From: Planococcus citri
Lineage: Eukaryota; Arthropoda; Insecta; Hemiptera; Pseudococcidae
Direction of reading: 5' to 3'
DNA: 64,000 nucleotides
Assembly (NCBI RefSeq): GCF_950023065.1
Contig: NC_088679.1
Location: 27,900,001-27,964,000 of the forward strand
Below are positions 22,080 through 31,090 of this stretch, piece by piece. A program made the position numbers and the translations under genes. How positions within the stretch are numbered: position 1 is the first letter of the stretch; each line of letters opens with the position of its first letter. Under the pieces are notes generated by a model. That model had not been told where the DNA came from, made no database searches, and saw only the letters and a program-made list of their open reading frames with translations.

Positions 22080-22690
22080 CACAAGTGCAGGCGGAAACAA
22101 AAAGCCAATTTGATGATAGTTTGCTGTAAAATTTCGTTAGATGAAATTTTTTCCAATTGCTCAACCCAATTTTTGATGCTTTATAGAATGTAAAATTTCA
22201 TCACGTTTTTTCAACAACTTGGACAATTTTATAAAGAAAAATTTTCACCCTGTAACAAAGGGGAAAATCCAAGGAAGATCGACGAGAGGGAGGAAACGAT
22301 CGGAACTGTTAACAACAAACTCACCAGCCAACTCCCCCTGCAAGACCCTGAAAGAAACAATTAGATACGCTAGATACCGGCTAATATAGATGGACATATA
22401 CGCTATCTCCTGTAAAGGAGCGCGACTACGACGACGACGACGAACAAAATTGGAACAAAATATATTTTTTAATTTGATCGAAAAGCTGGCGTTAAAAATT
22501 TTCCCTATCGAAGTTGTTGAAAAAAGGGAGTGATATTTTGCATTATGAAGCATCAAATTTTTTCTTTGCCGGTCTCATAATGAAATTGTGATGATGAACG
22601 ATCAAAAGAATTTTCAACCGATGAAATTTTACAGCAAATTTCTATCCCTGCGTCTTTTTGTTTCCATCTGCATTTTCAAACTTGACTTTA
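22080..22690. repeat. Foldback element with a GC-richer centre
   Basis: Left arm about 22085-22250 (GGCGGAAACAAAAAG, TTTGCTGTAAAATTTC, TTGATGCTT). Right arm about 22500-22680 holds the complements in reverse order (AAGCATCAA, GAAATTTTACAGCAAA, CTTTTTGTTTCC). The 22251-22450 core has a different base composition. Its segment near 22411-22440 (GTAAAGGAGCGCGACTACGA) recurs inverted near 28360-28386 inside the 3.9-kb element. Confidence 0.7.
22248..22375 (+). pseudogene. Coding-like fragment, possibly C-terminus of a pogo-type transposase
   Basis: In the + frame the foldback core reads VTKGKIQGRSTRGRKRSELL then a Ser/Pro/Thr segment and ends at TAG near 22385. Basic RGRK followed by LT..SP and K.L.E is reminiscent of the C-terminal tails of DDE_1 (pogo/Tigger) transposases. 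No catalytic part is present. This is a weak call from motif resemblance only. The minus strand is also open here and cannot be excluded. Confidence 0.25.
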
Positions 22691-23142
22691 GAAACAACGT
22701 AGGTAAGTAATCGTTCGGAGAAAATTGAAGAAAATCCTCAATTTCCAAAACCATGCGGTGATCATTCAAAATCAGTTTTTTCCATAGCTGCATTTTCATT
22801 TACTAACATTATAGTCAAAGTAAAATACGGTATCCGCATTCGGATACTTTTTTGGAATCCATACTACTCGTTTTTGTTTTCCACACCTGAATTTAGATAA
22901 ATGTCCATTTTGAGATGAGGAGAAAGGTGAAACTAACGTAAGTCATTATAATGTGCTAGGTACTTACGAATAACAACATTATGCAGGTTCATCGATGGTA
23001 TCGAACAAGTTGTAGTGTTTCATACAATGGCCAACATACACGGATAGGTCATCAATATTGACCACCACTTCATGGTATTCTTCTCTCGACAAACGAGCTG
23101 AAATTTTTAAGAAAAAAAAAAACAATCAGCACATGTAGATAA
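22691..23142. other. Non-coding DNA left of the Tc1 element
   Basis: No gene recognised. Confidence 0.5.
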
Positions 23143-23144
23143 TA

Positions 23145-24365
23145 CAGTGGTGTGAAAATTATTAGAGTTGTGTGATTTTTTGCTATCACATGCACAGGTT
23201 ATTGTAATGTGGTATTATCAAGTAAAAATATAGGTACCTATACTATTTAATCAAATAAGCTCACTCTCAATATTTCATACAATATCATTGACCACAAGTT
23301 TTTTTTTCTTGTTAAGAAGCATTCAATCATATTGTAAGAAATGTAAAAATCAGTTTTAAGTTGTAGAATGAAATTTCAAAAATTATGAAAAAAAACCGTT
23401 AATTTGGTTACTTATATGTAAATAGGTAGTTAAAAATGTCAAAATCTAAATATACTTTGGTAATTAGATGTTGATTCCAATGAAATAGTCTTCTACTCTA
23501 ACTGATGCAGACCAACCATTTTGTTTTCAAAATGAAACACTGTTTTCAAAATGCGCCATCGTTAATACTAGAAATCTAGTTGTTTAAAATTAGACTAAAA
23601 AAACAAATTATAAATTTCCATCTTATAGTTGAAAAAAATTACTATTCAAGACAAATCTTAGTATTTAGTGTAATACTTAACCATTAGGTACTTTTAATTT
23701 AATCACGTTTTTAATCTTTCTCTGCATTGATTGTTTCATTGAATACAGACATCACACCAAATTGTTTCAACTTCTCAGATGAACTGGTCTCTTGTAATTT
23801 TCTTTTTCTTCAACTTGTATTTCATTATTGCCCATAAGTTTTCAATTGGATTGCAGTCCAGAGAGTTACCTGGCCATGGAAGAACCTTTAGTTTTCCAAG
23901 TCAAGAAATTCATAACAGTTTTTGCTTTGTGGCACAAAGCACCATCCAGCATGAAGATCAAATTTCTTCTTATTGAACCATCTGTAGACTTGAGGGGATT
24001 CGTATATTACCATCAACAAAGTATAAACTACTCATCCTATAGTACAAAAACAACCCCATACTATTATATGAGTGGGGTGTTTCACTGTGGCTTTGGCACA
24101 CTTTCCATCAAATTCATCTTTGCTGGAATGTACGCAAAATTTGATCACATTTTTTGTTTTAAAAAAATTGATTTTAAGGTAGATGTAATTTTATAATTTT
24201 AAAAATTTTTATAACACATGAATGCTTCTTGACCAAACCAATGCTTGTTGTGGTCAATGATATTGTATGAAATATCAAAAATGAGTTTATTTGAATAAAT
24301 AATAGGTACTTACATTTTTATTGGATAAAACTACAATAACCTGTTTATGTGATAGCAAAAAAGCT
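23145..24365 (-). mobile_element. Decayed Tc1/mariner element
   Basis: The left end starts CAGTGGTGTGAAAATTATTA after TA (23143-23144), a Tc1-like terminus. Long inverted arms follow: ATCACATGCACAGGTTATTG...ATATTTCATACAATATCATTGACCACAA on the left (about 23185-23310). Their complements on the right (about 24215-24355) read TTGTGGTCAATGATATTGTATGAAATAT and AATAACCTGTTTATGTGATAGCAAAAAA. The outermost right end has diverged or been lost. The interior carries a transposase remnant on the minus strand. Confidence 0.85.
23770..24160 (-). pseudogene. Tc1-like transposase remnant
   Basis: Reading the minus strand from about 24160 downward, the first block is CAKATVKHPTHIIVWGCF. Next, after a stop and frame change, comes MLDGALCHKAKTVMNFL, then after another stop NPIENLWAIMKYKL. 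These match the Tc1 family blocks VKHP..MVWGCF, D.A.CH.AK and NPIENLW around the last two catalytic acids. The aspartate of LDGA is present. At least two stops or frameshifts make it non-functional. The N-terminal DNA-binding half is not recognisable. Confidence 0.88.
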
Positions 24366-24847
24366 TGCAAGTGTAAAATCAAAAATAAAATCGCAAATTT
24401 ACAGTATTTAATGAAAATATGTTTGTAAAAGGTAGGTATACTCGTAGGTAGTATGAAAAAGAAAAAATTCCAATGTTGAAAAAGTTTGCAAGTCCACTGA
24501 CTGATAACACAGTGTAAAGTAAACAAACATGTTTGGGAGCTGTTTGGTCTCTATGGTGTCGAGCCATAAAATTGAACACCCTTTTTCCACAGAAATTTTC
24601 AACACCCCCCCCCCCCCACCAACAAACAAACAAAATCTGCTGGAATATAAACATTTTACAACATTTAAAACAGTTATTTCTTACATAATACAGTTTTCAT
24701 TTGTAATGTCGTCAGTCTATATTGTATCAAGTAGGTATATCTACTTTGATGCATAGTAGAACAAGATTGTCCAATCTAACAAAGTAGTATTAAAATTAAT
24801 TAATAATAATACAACGTAACAATACGAGTAGCAGTCAACAAAATAAA
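24366..24847. other. Non-coding DNA with a poly-C run
   Basis: A run of 14 C lies around 24606-24618, followed by an AAC-rich stretch. No gene. Confidence 0.5.
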
Positions 24848-24936
24848 ATCAGGAACACAAAACAAGAGCGCAGTTATTGACATTTTAAAGAGTAACATTC
24901 ACCTGTTCAAATAGGACAGGCTGTACCGAGTAATTC

Positions 24937-25164
24937 TCATCGAAGTTGAGCCATATATAAAACATCATTAATTAGTTTTTCAGCATGAACTTTCTGTGAT
25001 GGCTCTAAATTCATCAACTTTTTGGGCCCATGCTTTGCTGGCAAGTTCTTCTGTTGGTAGGGCTGCAGGTGCAGGTGCCTCCAATTTGTTTCTTATAGTG
25101 CTCAGAAGATCATCTAATACCTTTCTCTTGCATGGATTTCGACCTGGTCTTTTAACCCCACCAG
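24937..25164 (-). pseudogene. MADF/BESS-type gene, last exon, copy A
   Basis: The minus strand reads from an AG acceptor at 25165-25166 into GGVKRPGRNPCKRKVLDDLL, then APAPAALPTEELASKAWAQK. One extra A in a run near 25018 shifts the frame. In the restored phase the tail has a BESS-like helix ending in a TGA at 24937-24939. BESS motifs mediate protein-protein contact in MADF transcription regulators. It pairs with copy B at 26995-27220. The 38 bp at 24848-24887 recur at 25617-25654, so the duplicated unit includes 3' flank. No upstream exons accompany this copy. Confidence 0.7.
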
Positions 25165-25616
25165 CTGATTTATTTACATGTAGTATAGGCAGGTTCCTAT
25201 CTAGTCTTTTTCCTGTACAAAAGGTTGAATGCTGACAAATTGATTGAGAAAGAGGTATACGAACGCAAGCAAGTTGAATTAAAAAGCGTATTCGACATTA
25301 TGTTAATAGTTATAATTGTCATTTTACTGAAATCATTTACAGAACAATGGCAAACATTCGTAAACTATTCACAATTTGACAATCATCCTCCAACATGTTG
25401 AAAAAATTATTTCTTTTCTCAATAATAAGATTGGATATAAAGTCGTCAATGTAAAACAATCACACAGATCAATTACAGCAAAATAAGGATGTTCAAGAAA
25501 CAATTCATCTACACTCAACATTAAGATTGATGTAGCTACATAATATACAATAACTATCGAAACTTATACACTACTGTTTAAAACGAATAAACATTTCGTT
25601 TTTTTCAATACTTACT
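25165..25616. other. Non-coding DNA between MADF copies
   Basis: Unlike the intron of copy B, so similarity stops at the splice acceptor. No gene seen. Confidence 0.5.
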
Positions 25617-25654
25617 ATCAGGAACACAAAACAAGAGCTCAGTTATTGACATTT

Positions 25655-26936
25655 ATTACTCTAATTAACTATACATAATTACTCTGTACGTAGTTCAAGT
25701 TCGTGTGCTTACTCGGTCTCTCTGGCGTTGGCGGTCAATATTCGCTTGGATTTCGTTCATCCTGCGAGTTTCAGCTTCTATATCAATATCTCGTTCTTCG
25801 CTGGAGCGATGACGTCGATGGCGGCTTCGGGAGTCTGACCTGGACCGCTTTTGTGCTTTAGACTGATGATACCGTTCTTCATCTCGTCTGCTCCTACGAT
25901 CATCTTCATCTCTGCGATGTCAGTCAGCCTACACGAACAATTGATTCAAATTAGCGATACTAGGAAGGGCTCAGGTACTTTGTGACGTAAGAAAAATAGC
26001 ACGCAAAAACAGCATCAACGAAGCAAATTCAGAATTAATTAGTCACACTCCTAATTAATTCCAATTCAGCACAAAGTCGCTCTGTCCAGTCGGATCACAC
26101 TTCTCGTCTGGATTTCGCTTCTCTGTGTCGCCTGATTTCTCTGTATGATAGGTTGGTGTTCAGCCTAAACTTACTAGCCAACAACAACGTACGATTCTGA
26201 AGCCCAAAAATTTCAAAATTTTCCAAAATTTCGAAAAATTTTCTAAGTTTTCTCTGACCAAAGAAAAATCGGGCGTGACCTTAGGGCGCTCTAACCGTTA
26301 CGATCACCGAATTAACGTAAACGTACGTACAAATACACAAAACTAAACTACACTTCTCTGTGATGCTGCCCATTACTCAAAATGGTCCAAATACGTTGAG
26401 AATCGTCTGTTTTCTATCATACTAGAGGTGTGCACATCGTAACGAATTTAGTAAAAACTTCTCTGTTAGGCAACCGAAAACTACACAGCATCTCCGTACA
26501 CGTTATGGCTATTTCAACACACATAATATAAACTCTGGTGCTAATCTCTGGACAATTTTGGCTCGAATTTCATCACGAATACCGGCTCTGTACTTCTCGC
26601 AAACACGTGTGTGGATCTTGGACTCACAGATCTCTTTTTACGCGAAATTTTCACCAAATACTATATCAATCGGCGAGAATTGCGAGTATACGAATACGAG
26701 GAATTAATAACGAGTCGACACAGAGATATTAATTAATAATTAATATATTAATCAAACAACAAATAACTTCATCAAACAAAATATAACTCGGATACACGGA
26801 GAACACATCTAACGTACATTACAACAAAACAGCAAGTGCGAATAGTTACACAAGCGTACGTAGCTCGTAGCGCGGCCCTGCCGCGCTACACAGGCGGAGT
26901 ATCTCTGTGTTGAGGAGCGCAGCCTGGCGGCTAACA
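25655..26936 (-). mobile_element. 1.28-kb insertion with ATTT target duplication, LTR-like
   Basis: Copy B of the duplicated unit is interrupted here, whereas copy A reads straight through (GACATTTTAAAGAG). ATTT flanks the insert at 25651-25654 and 26937-26940. On the minus strand it starts TGTTAGCCGCCAGG, the kind of start seen in LTRs. It contains a GC-rich hairpin (AGCGCGGC/GCCGCGCT at about 26869-26888), repeated CTTCTCTGTG-type motifs and a short Arg/Ser-rich reading frame. No second LTR, primer site or polymerase was found. It may be a deleted LTR element or an undescribed non-autonomous element. Confidence 0.6.
25690..25935 (-). pseudogene. Arg/Ser-rich reading frame within the 1.28-kb insertion
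   Basis: The minus strand reads MKMIVGADEM in one frame. In the better-looking frame it reads HRRDEDDRRSRRDEERYHQS, then KRSRSDSRSRHRRHRSSEE and a charged helix-like stretch ending near 25690. RS/RD-rich segments occur in Gag C-termini and in splicing-type proteins. No zinc knuckle is visible. The start and any splice partners are unclear, and AG acceptors exist near 25925. Function unknown. Confidence 0.35.
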
Positions 26937-27255
26937 ATTTTAATGAGTAACATTCACATGTTCAAATAGGACAGGCTGTACCAAGTAATTCTCATCAAAG
27001 TTGAGCCATATAAAAAACATCATTAATTAGTTTTTCAGCATTTGAACTTTCTGTGATGGCTCTAAATTCATCAACTTTTGGGCCCATGCTTTGCTGACAA
27101 GTTCTTCTGTTGGTAGGGCTGCAGGTGCAGGTGCCTGCAATTTGTTTCTTATAGTGCTCAGAAGATCATCTTCTACCTTTCTCTTGCATGGATTTTGACC
27201 TGGTCTTTTAACCCCACCAGCTGCTTGGTTTTGGATAGCTACACTAGTACTCGTA

Positions 27256-27345
27256 GTAAGTGGGGCACTTTGGGGGTCCTAGACTTTCCGGAGCCAACCC
27301 AAAGTGTCCCATCTACTTTTTTTTGGCATTTTTATTTTTTATCAT
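27256..27345 (+). repeat. Left terminal inverted repeat of 3.9-kb element
   Basis: Begins GTAAGTGGGGCACTTTGGGG and includes CTAGACTTTCCGGAGCC and CCAAAGTGTCC. GGGGCACTTTGG and CCAAAGTGTCC form an internal inverted pair, so each terminus can itself fold into a hairpin. Confidence 0.85.
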
Positions 27346-27939
27346 TTCGTGTTGCTGAGTAGATGGAATATGATTGAAGAGAAATATCAAGTTTGAGTGT
27401 AGGATCGTGATTATTTCGTACTACGGAGTACAAACGTATATTCCCTTGCAGCTTAATTACGTAACTAGTTGATATTTTCAATACAGGGTAATTTACTTGG
27501 AGATATGTGATTGGCATAAGATAAATTAACGCCATTTTCGAGTAGGTATATTGGAAATTTATTTGGTATTGTTTGAGAAAGAACAGATCGATTATGAAGA
27601 GGGATTAAGTTATACTACTTATTCATGGAATAATACCTACTGGTGAGCATAAAATGCCACTATTTATACTTTCAACTTTTCGATGGAATGATTTGAGGAG
27701 AGCAAAAATTCATTTGAAATTTTTATCTGTTCAATTCATTTATTCTGACAATCGACCATACCAATGATTCAATGTGATCGAATGATCTATTGTTGAAAAT
27801 CATATCTACGAAGGCATGGGCAATTTATTATAAAAAATGAAAAAAAACAACACTATAACATTATGTATAAAAAAATGAAAAAATAGAACATTATTAAATT
27901 TATTAAAAAAACAACATACTTTTTGGAAAAATATGAAAA

Positions 27940-28205
27940 ATATAAGACGACGATTAAAAATATAAAAAAAACGAATGATTATTCAACAACAATAAAAAAT
28001 ATTAAAAAAAACTAATGATTATTCAACGACGATAAAAAATATGAAAAAAACGAATGATTATTCAACGACGATAAAAAATATAAAAAAAAAAAACGAATGA
28101 TTATTCAACGACGATAAAAAATATAAAAAAAAAAACGAATGTTTATTCAACGATGATTTAAAATATATATATAAAAAAAAAACGAATGATTATTCAATGA
28201 CAATT
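27940..28205 (-). repeat. Tandem array, ~43-48-bp unit, six copies
   Basis: Unit ACGAATGATTATTCAACGAC followed by GATAAAAAATATAAAAA, with A-run length variation. It lies just downstream of the last exon of the minus-strand gene and may overlap its 3' untranslated region. Confidence 0.85.
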
Positions 28206-28212
28206 AAAGTAA

Positions 28213-29289
28213 TCACTTCTTCTTCCTTTTCGGTGAAGGCTCATCTTGCAGGACATCGTCATCGTTTTTGTTGTGCGCTTCGTTGTCATCATGTTCCGTT
28301 GAATCATTCCTGAAAAAATTTTAAAAAGTCAATTTTAATGTGAAATCTACGTCGTCGTTGTTGTCATAGTCGCGCTCCTTTACAGTGCTTCTTGAAATCC
28401 AGAGGCCCATGTATAATGGTGATACAACACCACTGAAGTGTTCAGATCTTCATCCTAATAGTTGTAAGAGCTCCAGGAGGGAGTTTCCCATCCTTCATAG
28501 GGTGGGACCGGATTTAATTCAAAATAACTTGGCCCAGGACTGAAAAAAACAAACAAACAGCTGTTATTTTATCTTGAGCAGCATCTCGTGGTTATATGAC
28601 TGGTGGGGGGTATACTATTCTTATATAGTGCGCGTTCACAAACAGAACACCTTCGTGTTCGCAGTCATGAACTGAACGCATTCGCGGTAACAAACACAAG
28701 CTGTACACATTTGATACAAATGTGTACAGCTTGTGTTTATGACTGCGAATACGTTCAGTTTGTGTTTATTATATGTTGTTACTATTATGCTACTTTTTTA
28801 TACACATATACATAAAATTACCTTTGTGGTGGCGTTGATAAATCGATGACAGGCTCATTGTTTTCCTCATCATCTTCGTCGTCGTCATCATCGTCATTCA
28901 AGTTTAGTAGTATATTCAAGGCTGTAATATTCAACCTGCGTATGATCACTGGTGGTACATGCATTTCTTCAGCTGAAATATAGTTACCCCAATCGTCTAT
29001 TTGTATTACAGCCTGGGCTGCCAGCCACTGCAGTGTTCTGGGTTCTTTCACTTTCCTGAAAATCAGTATTATCTTAGCAACTATAATTTGTGAAAAAATA
29101 CAGTGGAATCACGATAACTCGAAGCTGAAGGGTGAAAGTTGCTTGAATTTATTGTAGTTTTTGAGTTAACAATGTAAGTTGAAGAAGAAATACCTCGGAG
29201 TTATCGTGATTACACTATAATAATTGAAATTAAGAGTACAGTACTTACGTTGGTGGTGGAGTTGGTGGTGGCGTTGGCGGGAATTCCAT
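28213..29289 (-). CDS. Spliced small acidic protein with two alternative C-termini and a BC-box-like motif
   Basis: Exon 1 29289-29249 (Pro-rich MEFPPTPPPTPPPT), exon 2 29055-28822, then either exon 3 (28539-28455, stop TAG) or exon 4 (28309-28213, stop TGA). Donors are GTAAGT and GTAATT, and both acceptors follow T-rich tracts ending CAG. Exons 3 and 4 both begin in the phase left by exon 2, giving 119 or 123 residues. Exon 2 encodes TLQWLAAQAV (21-30), similar to Elongin-C-binding BC-boxes, then VPPVIIRRL (47-55), placed like the second half of a SOCS box. A D/E run follows (68-78). Exon 4 adds an acidic tail and PSPKRKKK, a likely nuclear signal. Exon 3 adds an aromatic tail ending SSYNY. 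The SOCS-box reading is inference. No homologue recognised. Confidence 0.6.
28630..28772. repeat. Strong hairpin in intron 2 of the spliced gene
   Basis: Perfect 22-bp arms (28692-28713 and 28717-28738) with a 3-nt loop, starting AAACACAAGCTGTACACATT. Weaker pairing extends outward (AACTGAACGCATTCGCGG against the complement of CTGCGAATACGTTCAGTT). It lies between exons 2 and 3. In RNA it would form a stable stem that could affect choice between exons 3 and 4. It may also be a small foldback insertion. Confidence 0.85.
29101..29217. mobile_element. 117-bp pogo-like MITE in intron 1 of the spliced gene
   Basis: The left end CAGTGGAATCACGATAACTC and the right end GAGTTATCGTGATTACACTA are inverted, with a mismatch at the terminal base. 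TA flanks it at 29099-29100 and 29218-29219. Intron 1 is 193 nt (29248-29056), so without the MITE and one TA it would be about 74 nt. Confidence 0.8.
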
Positions 29290-29844
29290 TTTATGAAAAT
29301 ACAATTATGATAATTAATAATTTGATCTACGTAATGCATACATTCAAAAAGTACTGAGCTAACATGTGAAATGACAATATGAGTTGCTTCAGTATCTAGC
29401 ATTTTAGGTGACGCAAGAAGTTGGTGGTGCGCTTGCTCACGACCCTCTTCATTTAACAGGCCGGAACCGCTGCTAACAGCAACGCCGCATTTTTACGATT
29501 ATCAGGCCCAGAAAACACATTGTTGTTATGGCGAAATGTGCATTTTTGAAGTTTTTCGTTAATTTCTTTTTATGGAGTACCTTTTACTAAAATTTTTTTA
29601 GCATGGTCGAAAGATGATTGATATGTCTATCGAATGGTATGGGTACTTTTGAATTTCACTTTGTAAGTATGCTTATAAGTGAGGAAAATGTCTACAGTAA
29701 TTATTGAAGGTCCTCTATTATCACATATTATAGCGACTATTTTCATCTAAATTATACAAATCTATATATCGTTGGAAAGAGCATAAAAAATGCTACCTTT
29801 TGAGCACTATGAGTGTTCAGTCACTTGTTACAGTATTTGAAATA
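29290..29844. other. Region upstream of the minus-strand gene inside the 3.9-kb element
   Basis: The minus strand is open for about 80 codons above the ATG in another frame, including MLDTEATHIVISH and GLLNEEGREQAHHQLLASPK. This could be an upstream exon or an overlapping frame, but I could not link it in phase. The 29690-29843 part is the left arm of an inverted pair whose other arm is 30407-30580 (shared CTATATATCGTTGGAAAGAG). No clear TATA box was seen for the minus gene. Confidence 0.45.
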
Positions 29845-30404
29845 CAGTCCAACCTCGCTAAGTGGCACTTATGTAAGTGGAAAACCTCTATAAATGGAAC
29901 AAAATTCGTTTCCCTAGCACTTCCCTATCTAAACCTATGTTAAAGAAACCTTCATAAATGGAAATGGAACCTATATAAGTGGAATTATGTTTTGAGTAGC
30001 CGAACCTCTGAAACTGGAATGTTACTTTCATTTTACCTCTATTAGTGGAATTATTTTCCTTCTTACCTCAGTGAAATTTTGATTGGAGTAGCAGAACCTC
30101 TGTAACTGAATGTTACTTTCGTTTTACCTCTATTAGTGAAATTCCTTTCCTTCTTATCTCCAAAGGTGCTGTTATGATAAATGCTTCAGTTGAAGAGGTA
30201 AGAAGGAAAGGAATTTCACTAATAGAGGTAAAACGAAAATAACATTTCAGTTACAGAGGTTCTGCCACTCAAAACAAATAAAACCTCTATTGCTGGAATT
30301 CCAATTTGTTCAACCTGTATAACTGAAACCTACTTTAGTGGAAAACCTATATAAGTGGAAAAAAATCTGTTTCCCTTGGGCTTCCACTTAGTGAGGTCGG
30401 ACTG
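29845..30404. mobile_element. 560-bp pogo-like foldback MITE, copy 1
   Basis: Ends CAGTCCAACCTCGCTAAGTG and its inverse CACTTAGTGAGGTCGGACTG, TA duplicated at 29843-29844 and 30405-30406. CAGTC.AACCTCG is typical of pogo/Tigger termini. The whole interior is made of degenerate ACCTCTATAAGTGGAA-type units in both orientations around a central palindrome (GAAATTCCTTTCCTTCTTAC and its inverse). No coding. Copy 2 is at 56535-57082. Confidence 0.88.
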
Positions 30405-30406
30405 TA

Positions 30407-30590
30407 ATTCAATTCAAAGTTTCAGTTGAAGATGTTCTCAAAAATATGACAAATTACTTGACACCGGTTTTGTTCAAAATGTATCGTTTTTTATCCTCTT
30501 TCCAACGATATATAGTTTTATACAATTTAAATGAAAATATTCGGTGCAATTACTGATAATTAGAGGTCACCCAACAATCATTTCACACAC
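30407..30590. repeat. Right arm of inner inverted repeat in the 3.9-kb element
   Basis: Complement of 29690-29840, about 75-80% identical by eye (CTCTTTCCAACGATATATAG conserved). The MITE copy 1 sits between the arms. Together they put a palindrome between the two divergent genes. Confidence 0.65.
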
Positions 30591-30650
30591 ATTCCCAATT
30601 GATTAATAGTAAATTGACTAAAATTCAACACCCCACTACTTTTGGAAATG

Positions 30651-30685
30651 TATAAATAGAGCTACACCAACATCTCCGAGTCATT
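30651..30685 (+). promoter_or_regulatory. TATA box and initiator for the 99-aa gene
   Basis: TATAAATA lies at 30651-30658. TCATTG, close to the arthropod initiator TCAGT, lies at 30681-30686, the right distance downstream. The ATG follows at 30708, leaving a short leader. Confidence 0.65.
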
Positions 30686-30707
30686 GTACATCTGATACTC
30701 GTACACG

Positions 30708-31007
30708 ATGGACGTCTCTATCAAAAACTTTAATGATGTCAACGAGAAGAAGCCCTTTGAAAAATTTACCAACTTTACCATTGGTACTACTTTCAACGTT
30801 AAGACATTCTTCAAATGCAAAACTGTCTATGGACAATCAGTTGTTGTTGAGACAGATGAATATCTGTTTCACTTACCTTCTCGATATACTCACCTATTCA
30901 ATACAGATGAGAAGCTGCAGATGTGGAAAGAAGAAAAAAATCTTCGCATCACTTACACAGATTTGCGCGGAAAATCAGTATTCTTAACGCTACACCAATC
31001 TTCTTAA
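30708..31007 (+). CDS. Unidentified 99-aa protein encoded by the 3.9-kb element
   Basis: An intronless frame from ATG 30708 to TAA 31005-31007, with a good promoter layout upstream and AATAAA at 31042 downstream. The protein has an N-terminal charged stretch (1-25), then a beta-rich pattern: FTIGTTFNVKTFFKCKT, YGQSVVVETDEYLFHLPSRY, and LRITYTDLRGKSVFLTL at the end. The layout (short strands, V-V-V then LP.RY, then Y..LRGKS) resembles small OB-fold-like proteins I recall from arthropod genomes and small DNA elements, but I cannot name the family. Codon use and lack of stops suggest selection or recent insertion. It is transcribed away from the spliced gene at 28213-29289. Confidence 0.65.
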   Translation: MDVSIKNFNDVNEKKPFEKFTNFTIGTTFNVKTFFKCKTVYGQSVVVETDEYLFHLPSRYTHLFNTDEKLQMWKEEKNLRITYTDLRGKSVFLTLHQSS

Positions 31008-31090
31008 GTTTATAAGTTTGTTAATTGTTATAATTGTAAAAAATAAAAAATGTAAAAAAAATTATAAAGAATAAAAAAATATAAAAAATA

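Noticed and set aside
27940..28205. Regular 45-bp array resembling a CRISPR
   Set aside because: Spacers are not unique, units are AT-rich and degenerate, and the context is eukaryotic.
29166..29402. MLDTEATHIVISH frame as the true start of the spliced gene
   Set aside because: It enters the GTAAGT donor in a phase that does not continue exon 2, whereas the MEFPP frame does. It is kept only as a possible overlapping frame.
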